Assembly (NCBI GenBank): GCA_019246575.1
Contig: JAFAQG010000320.1
Location: 1-10,318 of the forward strand
Direction: 5' to 3'
Source: Acidobacteriaceae bacterium
Lineage (GTDB): Bacteria > Acidobacteriota > Terriglobia > Bryobacterales > Bryobacteraceae
Length of the DNA stretch: 10,318 bases
The translations under genes and the position numbers were made by a program. Shown here in pieces: positions 1-5,508 of the stretch (position 1 is its first letter; the number at the start of each line of letters is the position of its first letter). Under the pieces are notes generated by a model. It saw nothing but the letters and a program-made list of their open reading frames with translations. It had not been told where the DNA came from and made no database searches.

Positions 1-296
1 ATTTGAGATCCGCAGGTTGTGCGAAGGCCTTGCGTCACAATGACGTCTTTGATACCGACGGGGACACCGGCCATCAGACCGGGGTATTCGTCTTTCGCGA
101 TCCTCGCGTCCACCTCGGCTGCCGCTCGCAGCGCGCGCTCCGGCGAAAACGTCAGGTATGCGTTGGTCGCGCCGTTCTCTTGTTGAGCGAAAGCGAGTGC
201 CGACTGCGCCAACTCGGTCGCGGAAAATTTCTTGTTTAGAAGTCCCTCGCGGATAGCAGGAATTGTCAATGACGCGATGTCGCCGTTGACGCTCAT
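1..296 (-). CDS. gatA: Glutamyl/aspartyl-tRNA amidotransferase subunit A, N-terminal part
   Basis: Amidase subunit of GatCAB, which converts misacylated Glu-tRNA(Gln) or Asp-tRNA(Asn) to the amidated form in the cytoplasm. Only the first 98 residues are in the window; the gene continues beyond base 1. The reading begins MSVNGDIASL, has the usual helical N-terminus, and reaches AGVPVGIKDVIVTQGLRTTCGS (residues 76-97, given here as overlapping family motifs GVPVGIKD and TTCGS). In amidase-signature enzymes the Lys of the KD pair (here K83) is the first member of the Ser-cisSer-Lys triad; both serines would lie outside the window. The ATG (296-294) overlaps the gatC stop as ATGA, so translation is probably coupled to gatC. 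No gatB is visible nearby. Certain as an amidase; GatA by its neighbour gatC. Confidence 0.93.
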   Translation of the reverse strand, partial: MSVNGDIASLTIPAIREGLLNKKFSATELAQSALAFAQQENGATNAYLTFSPERALRAAAEVDARIAKDEYPGLMAGVPVGIKDVIVTQGLRTTCGSQ

Positions 297-592
297 CGCT
301 CAATCACCTTGGGCACCTTAAAGTACCCAGCCCCGCTCGCGGCGGCGTTCGCAAGCGCCTCGTCGTTCGTTAGCGGCCGGTGCGGAACGTCTTCGCGAAG
401 CGGTGCAATCTCGTCTTCCTCGAACAACACTTGCGCCATAGGTGCAACATCTGTCGTATCGAGCTCGTTGAGTTGTTCCATGTGCGTGAGAATCTGGCCG
501 AGGTCATGCGACATCCGGCGGATTTCTTCTTCAGATAAGCGCAGGTTCGCCAAATCGGCGACGTAGCGCACCTCGTCGTCTGTGAGATTCAA
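293..592 (-). CDS. gatC: Glutamyl/aspartyl-tRNA amidotransferase subunit C
   Basis: Small GatCAB subunit (99 residues, normal for the family) that wraps around GatA and stabilises its contact with GatB. The N-terminal helix VRYVADLANLRLSEEE (residues 8-23) is the classic GatC signature. The middle LNELDTTDVAPMAQV and the C-terminal ending GAGYFKVPKVIE are also family hallmarks, since GatC usually ends FxVPKVI. The start is a TTG at 592-590, and it overlaps the TGA of the upstream DUF721 gene as TTGA. No in-frame ATG precedes the conserved helix, so the TTG start is well supported, with a weak AGAGA about 8 bases upstream. Its own stop overlaps the gatA ATG. The order gatC-gatA without gatB is common outside Firmicutes. 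Confidence 0.95.
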   Translation of the reverse strand: MNLTDDEVRYVADLANLRLSEEEIRRMSHDLGQILTHMEQLNELDTTDVAPMAQVLFEEDEIAPLREDVPHRPLTNDEALANAAASGAGYFKVPKVIER

Positions 593-1008
593 GCGCTCAG
601 TCTCTTACGTGAAAGTCGATATACCTTCTTTAGCACAGGATCTTGAATCATGTCTGCTTCGTCCCCGGCTTGGAAGTCGGTCAATACAGCTCGGGATTGC
701 GAACTTTGCGCCCGCTGCGGTGGTCTGCCGGGAACCCCGACGCGGAACTCAACATCTTGAATCTGTGCACTACCCATGAGCTTCTGCAGACGCTCCACGA
801 TCTGATGCCCAAGCGCGTGCAGTTGCCTCTGCCAGATTGCGTCTTCGACTTCGACCACGAGTGTGGCGCGAACAACGCGCAACCTTCCCGTGTGTCTAGC
901 TATGGGTTTGCCTACAACAGCGGGCCAAATTCCCCGGACGATATCATCGTCCGCGATCAGATCATGCCGATACTTGGCGTTTCTGATGAGCCGCGCGGCT
1001 CGTTCCAT
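589..1008 (-). CDS. DUF721 (DciA-like) protein, putative replicative-helicase loader
   Basis: 139 residues from the ATG at 1008. The N-terminal half carries the DUF721 fold: IWPAVVGKPIARHT (W28, then residues to T40), LVVEVEDAIWQRQL (second Trp W59), then a helix HALGHQIVERLQKLMG. This matches the family pattern WxxxVGxxIAxHT ... LxVxVxSxxWxxEL. DUF721 includes DciA, which in many bacteria without DnaC or DnaI interacts with DnaB helicase at replication start; that role here is inference from family. The C-terminal tail (about residues 85-139) is low in conservation, with a charged KKVYRLSRKRLSA end. An in-frame TTG at 1092 would add 28 residues that look unrelated to the family, so I prefer 1008. 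It sits 152 bases after glmM and overlaps gatC by 4 bases, suggesting one transcript. Confidence 0.8.
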   Translation of the reverse strand: MERAARLIRNAKYRHDLIADDDIVRGIWPAVVGKPIARHTGRLRVVRATLVVEVEDAIWQRQLHALGHQIVERLQKLMGSAQIQDVEFRVGVPGRPPQRAQSSQSRAVLTDFQAGDEADMIQDPVLKKVYRLSRKRLSA

Positions 1009-1135
1009 GGTTGCGATCTGCGTCCTGTCACGCTGCAGGACGGGGCAGCCGGGGGAAAAACGGTCTCGGATGTGACCCCGCCGCGCACTCAACGAGCGCC
1101 GGCCGGACTCAGTGTTAGCGGTGAAAAGAGTGTAT

Positions 1136-1156
1136 CACGGCGCAGCCGCTGCCGTG
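1136..1156 (-). terminator. Possible hairpin just after glmM
   Basis: CACGGC (1136-1141) and GCCGTG (1151-1156) form a 6-bp GC-rich stem with a 9-base loop, 4 bases beyond the glmM stop. On the transcript it is followed by ATACACTCTTTTC, only a weak U tract. It could be an attenuating or weak intrinsic terminator between glmM and the DUF721 gene, or a chance palindrome in GC-rich DNA. Confidence 0.3.
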
Positions 1157-1160
1157 CGAT

Positions 1161-2516
1161 TTAATTTGCGGAACCGAGCTCGGCCCGGATCGCATCTGCG
1201 ATCCGTCCGGTCCATTTGTCGACCTGCTCGTCGGAACCGGCTTCGATCATCACACGCGCTAGCGGTTCGGTTCCCGAGAAACGCACCACGACACGACCCG
1301 TGCCGGCGAACTCTTGCTCCGCAGCTTCTATTTCCGCCTGAACGGCGATCAATTCCGATAGGGGCCGTTTCTGCTTCACGCGCACGTTCACCAGCTTCTG
1401 CGGGAACGTGCGTACAGCATCCGCCAGATCGTCAAGCGACTTACCGGAATCCCGAATAATTTCAAGAACCCGCAGAGCAGTAAGGATGCCGTCCCCAGTC
1501 GTTGCGTATTCGGAGAAGATCACGTGACCGGATTGCTCTCCGCCCAGAACCGCGCCCCGGCGAAGCATCTCTTCAAGAACATACTTGTCCCCGACCGGCG
1601 TGCGCAGCATCGCAATACCGTTCGATTCGAGTGCTTTTTCGAGACCGAGGTTCGACATTACGGTCGCGACGACCACATTACCGTTTAACCGTCCCTTACG
1701 TTTCAGTTCGGTCCCAGCGAGGTACAGCACTGCATCGCCGTCCACTACTTTGCCCGAACCAGATACAAACAAGGCCCGGTCCGCATCGCCGTCGAAAGCG
1801 ATGCCGAGGTCGGCGCGAGTCTCGAGCACCCGCTGCCGTAAGCTCTCCAGATGTAGCGACCCGCAGTTCAGATTGATGTTGCGCCCGTCGGGTGAGTTGG
1901 CCAGCCATTCGACCTTCACGCCCAAACGCGGAAATAAACGCGGAGCGACCTCAGTGGCAGATCCGTTCGCGCAGTCAATGACGACATGCAGCGGGAAATT
2001 TCCGCTCACCGTTTCAGCAAGATAGTTCGTGTACAGGTGATCAAGGTTTGGATCGACCGTAAGCCGTCGTGCCGTGGTCGGTTCCTCGCGCGCGAGCCAC
2101 TCGCCTATCAAACCTTCCAATTCGAGTTCGACCGCATCGGGCAGCTTGTAACCCGAATGGCTGATGACCTTCAACCCGTTGTCGTGATAGGGGTTGTGCG
2201 ACGCCGAAATCATGACGCCCGCCACAAATGGGCCGGTACGAGTGAGATAAGCAACGCCCGGAGTTGTGATTACCCCTGCAAACCTTGCGCCTACGCCTGC
2301 TCTGGCCAACCCTCCCGCAACCTGTTCCGCCAACCACGGTCCACTTTCGCGGGTGTCCATTCCGATCAATACCTCGGGAATTTCCGTCGGGCGCGCCTGC
2401 TCGCGGCAGGCCCACGTTCCCAGGGCGAAACCTAGCGCATGTGCCGTTCGGGCATCTAAAGGCGGTTGCCCGGCGACACCGCGGATCCCGTCCGTTCCGA
2501 AAAGCTGTCTGGACAC
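1161..2516 (-). CDS. glmM: Phosphoglucosamine mutase
   Basis: Cytoplasmic enzyme that interconverts glucosamine-6-phosphate and glucosamine-1-phosphate, feeding UDP-GlcNAc for peptidoglycan and outer-membrane glycans. 451 residues, the normal length. All four alpha-D-phosphohexomutase landmarks are present: FGTDGIRG near the start; the active-site loop ISASHNPYHDNGLK, in which S106 (the Ser before His) is the phosphoserine; the Mg-binding loop DGDADR (242-247); the sugar-binding GGEQSGH (325-331); and the phosphate-binding RFSGTEP (412-418). GEQSGH and the family-specific N-terminus favour GlmM over phosphomannomutase. The start is GTG (2516-2514), preceded by GAGGGAG at 5 bases. Downstream are the DUF721 gene and gatCA on the same strand. 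Nothing is missing; it looks fully active. Confidence 0.97.
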   Translation of the reverse strand: MSRQLFGTDGIRGVAGQPPLDARTAHALGFALGTWACREQARPTEIPEVLIGMDTRESGPWLAEQVAGGLARAGVGARFAGVITTPGVAYLTRTGPFVAGVMISASHNPYHDNGLKVISHSGYKLPDAVELELEGLIGEWLAREEPTTARRLTVDPNLDHLYTNYLAETVSGNFPLHVVIDCANGSATEVAPRLFPRLGVKVEWLANSPDGRNINLNCGSLHLESLRQRVLETRADLGIAFDGDADRALFVSGSGKVVDGDAVLYLAGTELKRKGRLNGNVVVATVMSNLGLEKALESNGIAMLRTPVGDKYVLEEMLRRGAVLGGEQSGHVIFSEYATTGDGILTALRVLEIIRDSGKSLDDLADAVRTFPQKLVNVRVKQKRPLSELIAVQAEIEAAEQEFAGTGRVVVRFSGTEPLARVMIEAGSDEQVDKWTGRIADAIRAELGSAN

Positions 2517-2641
2517 TTATACTCCCTCACAAAACAGTGCTAATTCCCTATGTTACGGCTCAGAAAAAATAAGGCCTCCCGGGCTACAACATCGAAAATG
2601 TCCGTTTATCCACCTCGGATTAGAATCATAGTGGACGAGGG
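2517..2641. promoter_or_regulatory. Divergent intergenic region glmM / Rrf2 repressor
   Basis: A 125-base spacer between two diverging genes; promoters for both must lie here or overlap. It is more AT-rich than the flanks (AGAAAAAATAA at about 2562-2572). A -10-like TAGAAT is visible at 2621-2626 on the plus strand, 15 bases before the repressor ATG, but no convincing -35 element sits at the right distance. On the minus strand TAACAT (complement of ATGTTA, 2549-2554) is -10-like, also without a good -35. I found no clean inverted repeat that I would call an operator. Confidence 0.4.
2522..2528 (-). promoter_or_regulatory. Shine-Dalgarno of glmM
   Basis: GAGGGAG on the minus strand, 5 bases before the GTG at 2516. 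It decides in favour of the GTG start, since no ATG in that frame precedes the FGTDGIRG motif. Confidence 0.75.
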
Positions 2642-3082
2642 ATGAACATATCGGTCAAGAGCGAGTACGCGCTCAAGGCTGTTTTCGATCTGGCTTCACA
2701 ATACCTTCAAAACCGTCAATCGGCCGGGCCCATGCCCCCGGTCAAGATTGCCGATATCGCAAAACGCCAGAAGATCCCGCAAAAGTTCCTGGAGCTGATC
2801 TTAGCCGGATTGAAGCAAAGTGGATTCGTGGACTCGCGGCGCGGCGCAGAGGGCGGATATCTGCTGGCGCGTTCGCCGGACGCGATCACGGTGGGAGAAG
2901 TCCTGAGGACCGTTGAAAATGTAAAGAGTACCGCGAGACCGCACGCCGACGATCCCTTTACCGAGATCTGGAACCGTGTCGATTCAGCGGTTTCCGACGT
3001 GCTCGACCAGACCACGTTCGGCGAGCTGGCGCGTACCTGGCAGGAGCGTCACGCCGAATACGTCCCCAACTGGGATATTTGA
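2642..3082 (+). CDS. Rrf2-family transcriptional repressor, CymR-like
   Basis: 146-residue winged-helix repressor. The start [18 protein letters not shown] is the typical Rrf2 N-terminus. The helix-turn-helix covers about residues 34-60 ([20 protein letters not shown]) and the wing is [13 protein letters not shown] (65-77), close to RGxxGGYxL of the family. There is no cysteine anywhere, so it cannot bind an Fe-S cluster like IscR or NsrR. It resembles CymR, the cysteine-metabolism repressor of Bacillus, which uses CysK as its signal partner. The C-terminus ends YVPNWDI; as I recall it, B. subtilis CymR ends YMFYI, and a C-terminal Ile is the residue that docks in CysK active sites. cysK begins 10 bases downstream, in the same transcript. 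Rrf2 assignment is firm; CymR function is inference from the missing cysteines, tail and neighbour. Confidence 0.9.
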   Translation: MNISVKSEYALKAVFDLASQYLQNRQSAGPMPPVKIADIAKRQKIPQKFLELILAGLKQSGFVDSRRGAEGGYLLARSPDAITVGEVLRTVENVKSTARPHADDPFTEIWNRVDSAVSDVLDQTTFGELARTWQERHAEYVPNWDI

Positions 3083-3083
3083 A

Positions 3084-3089
3084 AGGAAG
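3084..3089 (+). promoter_or_regulatory. Shine-Dalgarno of cysK
   Basis: AGGAAG within AAAGGAAG, beginning 2 bases after the repressor stop and ending 3 bases before a TTG. Counting from AGGA (3084-3087) the spacing is 5. It sets the cysK start at TTG 3093 and not at the longer in-frame reading that runs back into the repressor gene. Confidence 0.7.
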
Positions 3090-3092
3090 CGA

Positions 3093-4046
3093 TTGATTTT
3101 CGCAGACAATTCGTTCAGTATCGGCCGGACGCCGCTGGTGAAGTTAAACCGGGTAGTCGATGGCGCAAAGGCAACCGTTCTCGCCAAGATAGAAGGCCGA
3201 AACCCCGCATTCTCGGTCAAGTGCCGTATCGGGGCTTCCATGATCTGGGATGCCGAAGAGCGCGGCGTTCTCAGGTCCGGCATGGAGATCGTTGAGGCTA
3301 CCAGCGGGAACACGGGCATCGCTCTGGCCTTTGTGGGTGCAGCACGGGGCTATACCGTGACACTGATGATGCCCGACACAATGTCGCTCGAGCGGCGCAA
3401 GGTGCTGAAAGCACTCGGGGCCAACCTGGTTTTAACCGACGGCTCAACCGGCATGGCGGGGGCAATCGCTAATGCCGAACAGTTACGCTTATCCGACCCC
3501 GACCACTATTTCATTCCCCAGCAGTTCGAGAATCCAGCGAACCCGCGCATCCACTTCGAAACGACAGGACCCGAGATCTGGGAGGACACCGAGGGCAATA
3601 TCGACGTCTTGGTGTCCGGCGTGGGGACAGGCGGCACGATTACCGGCGTTTCGCGCTACATTAAAGGCGAAAAGAAGCATCCGTTGATCTCGATCGCGGT
3701 CGAGCCTGCCGGCAGCGCCGTCATCACGCAGACCTTAAGAAAACAGGAGCCGAAACCTGGGCCGCACAAAATCCAAGGGCTGGGCGCAGGCTTTATTCCC
3801 GACACTCTTGATCTTTCGATGGTCGACCGCGTCGTCCAAGTAGGCAACGAGGAGTCGATCGAAATGGCTCGCCGTTTGGCCCGCGAAGAGGGACTGTTGA
3901 GCGGCATTTCCTGCGGCGCAGCAGCCTGCGCCGCCGTGCGTGTTGCGAAAGAACCCGCGATGGCAGGGAAAACTATAGTTGTGGTACTTCCGGATGCCGG
4001 CGAACGCTACTTGAGCTCTCCACTTTTCGAAGGAATGTTCGATTAA
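3093..4046 (+). CDS. cysK: O-acetylserine sulfhydrylase (cysteine synthase A)
   Basis: Cytoplasmic PLP enzyme making L-cysteine from O-acetylserine and sulfide. 317 residues from the TTG start, which lines up with the start of E. coli CysK ([19 protein letters not shown] against IFEDNSLTIGHTPLVRLNR, recalled). The PLP lysine is K43 in [11 protein letters not shown]; the substrate loop is TSGNTG (70-75); the phosphate loop is GTGGT (178-182); the C-terminal PLP-contact motif is GISCGAA, with Cys at the second serine of the usual GISSGAA but the first serine kept. The C-terminus keeps [10 protein letters not shown]. The SVKCRIG variant places it with the enterobacterial-type CysK and not the SVKDRIG type of Bacillus. 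It follows the CymR-like gene by 10 bases, so the repressor likely controls it and may bind it. Confidence 0.95.
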   Translation: MIFADNSFSIGRTPLVKLNRVVDGAKATVLAKIEGRNPAFSVKCRIGASMIWDAEERGVLRSGMEIVEATSGNTGIALAFVGAARGYTVTLMMPDTMSLERRKVLKALGANLVLTDGSTGMAGAIANAEQLRLSDPDHYFIPQQFENPANPRIHFETTGPEIWEDTEGNIDVLVSGVGTGGTITGVSRYIKGEKKHPLISIAVEPAGSAVITQTLRKQEPKPGPHKIQGLGAGFIPDTLDLSMVDRVVQVGNEESIEMARRLAREEGLLSGISCGAAACAAVRVAKEPAMAGKTIVVVLPDAGERYLSSPLFEGMFD

Positions 4047-4125
4047 CGAAAATTAAAAAAAATTTCGCCGATCCCGTAAACTTTTTTGCCAGTGGTGCGT
4101 AATACGTGGTAAGTCCCCGTAAGTG

Positions 4126-4164
4126 GCGGGCGCTCTCCCCAAACTCGACCCCTGGAGCGCCCGC
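4126..4164 (+). terminator. Hairpin terminator downstream of cysK
   Basis: Perfect 10-bp inverted repeat GCGGGCGCTC (4126-4135) and GAGCGCCCGC (4155-4164) with a 19-base loop, 80 bases after the cysK stop, followed by TTCTAAT. The stem is strong and lies outside any gene. The U tract is poor, so it may be a Rho-assisted stop or a 3'-end-protecting stem. The spacer between cysK and the stem is AT-rich and contains CGAAA/TTTCG (4047-4067). Confidence 0.6.
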
Positions 4165-4227
4165 TTCTAATCCCGCAAATCAAGGTCGCCTTGGCGTTAC
4201 TCCCGGACAGCATCGTACAATGCGCTG

Positions 4228-5377
4228 ATGCCCGCCCTCGGCCATCTGCGCCGTTGCGTAATCAAGACCTTGACCGCAGCGTATCCGCTGTTTGCGGGCG
4301 CTTTGGCAATCTCCTGCGCCAACGTTACACCCGATGAACTCGTCAACCAAGGACACTTCAGGCGCGCGGAACCGATTATCGCTGCCCGCCTACAGAGCAA
4401 CCCGAACGATGCCGACGCTCTCTACCTGCTCTCGAAGGTTAAGCTGGCCGCGAACGATCCCGAAGCAGCGCTGAGCTTTGTAGAGAAAGGTGAAAATCGA
4501 TCCCCGAAGCGCGCGCTATCACGCGCAAGAGGCCAATGTGCTCGCGATCATCACGGATCGGGCCGGAGGACTTCACCAATTCACCATGGGTCGGCGATGC
4601 AAGAGGGAGATGGAGCTTACGCTCTCGCTCGACCCCCACAACATCGACGCCCTGCAGCTTCAGCTGATGATGTACCTGCATGCCCCCGCAATATGGGGCG
4701 GCGATACGAGCAAGGCTCAGCAACTCGCCGAAAAGATGGTGCAAATCGATCCCGCTGCCGGGTACTTGGCTCTCGTTGAGATTGCAACCGACCGGCACAA
4801 ACCGCAGAGCCAAATCGAAGATCTCTATTGGAAGGCGGTCAAGGCACGCCCGGAGAGCTACGATGCTCGCGTGCGATTGGCCCAGTATTTGCGCTCGGAT
4901 ACGCTCAGGAAATACGCGGAAGCCGAGAATCAATGCCGCGAAGCATTACGAATTGATCCGAATCGCATTCAGGCATACGTCATCTTGGCTGGAGCGCTTG
5001 CCGCAGAAGGCAAGTGGGCCGATGTTGAGAGTGCTCTCGCGAGTGCGTCAGAAGCCATTCCTGACAATGCCACGCCGTATTTTGCGGTAGCCGCACTCTG
5101 CCTCGCGCGCAGCGTCGAACTGGAACGGTCTGAGCGCTACTTCCGCCGGTATCTGGCTCAACGGCCCGAATACAAAATGCCTTCCCTCGCGGCCGCGCAC
5201 TGGCGGCTGGGTCAGGTTTTAGAGAAGGAGGGCCGCAAGACAGAGGCCCTCGCGGAATTCCAGCTCGCCGCCAAGCTCGATCCGACTTCGCCCGCCAGAA
5301 ACGATCTCAAGCGGCTCGGGAGTTCAGCTTCTGTGAGATTCATGTTGCCTCTCGGTGCGCGCTGGTCGAGGGCGTGA
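4228..5377 (+). pseudogene. Exported TPR protein with a frameshift near 4488
   Basis: Two open frames join into one TPR protein of about 382 residues. Frame A starts at ATG 4228 with a signal-like segment (TAAYPLFAGALAISC, possible lipoprotein cysteine C30) and a first TPR (LVNQGHFRRAEPIIAARLQSNP, then DADALYLLSKVKLAANDPEAALSFVEK); it then turns into non-TPR sequence. Frame B takes over at about 4490 with VKIDPRSARYHAQEANVLAI, exactly the continuation expected after FVEK, and ends at 5377. Frame B contains the family block CKREMELTLSLDPHNIDA..APAIWGGDTSKA, then further TPRs (AEAENQCREALRIDPNRIQA; GRKTEALAEFQLAAKLDP). Stops in frame B at 4472 and 4481 confine the shift to 4484-4490. Likely periplasmic or membrane-attached scaffold. 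It may be a true mutation or a one-base sequencing or assembly error; partner unknown. Confidence 0.7.
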
Positions 5378-5391
5378 GAGGTGGGCGAGTG

Positions 5392-5427
5392 GCGAGCGGG
5401 CTGCTTGACCCCGTTTGCAAGCCTCGC
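5392..5427 (+). terminator. Possible interrupted hairpin after the TPR gene
   Basis: GCGAG (5392-5396) pairs with CTCGC (5423-5427), and inside it GCTTG (5403-5407) pairs with CAAGC (5418-5422), leaving a 6-base bulge and a 10-base loop. TTTGG follows and then, 10 bases on, GGTTTTAT. It lies 15 bases past the TPR stop. The rest of the 5378-5508 spacer must hold the promoter of the downstream cassette; TTTGGC (5428) 17 bases from GATACA (5451) is the best pair I can find, and it is weak. Confidence 0.3.
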
Positions 5428-5508
5428 TTTGGCTGTGGTTTTATAGAGAAGATACACCGAAGCCGGTAACTTGGCCCCGGCTCGCGGCATCACTCGACAA
5501 GCCCTCGG

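Noticed and set aside
1009..1092. 28-residue extension of the DUF721 protein from TTG 1092
   Set aside because: The sequence is not family-like; MERAARLIRN from ATG 1008 fits better. It cannot be fully excluded.
643..1164. 173-residue plus-strand open frame
   Set aside because: Antisense to the DUF721 gene, with no motif, and sits in a region already explained on the minus strand.
2976..3092. N-terminal extension of the cysK frame into the repressor gene
   Set aside because: The extra residues do not match CysK, and AAAGGAAG followed by TTG 3093 aligns with the known CysK N-terminus.
4490..5377. Independent gene starting at GTG 4490
   Set aside because: No Shine-Dalgarno, no signal peptide, and it begins in the middle of a TPR whose first half is in the upstream frame; a split single gene explains it better.
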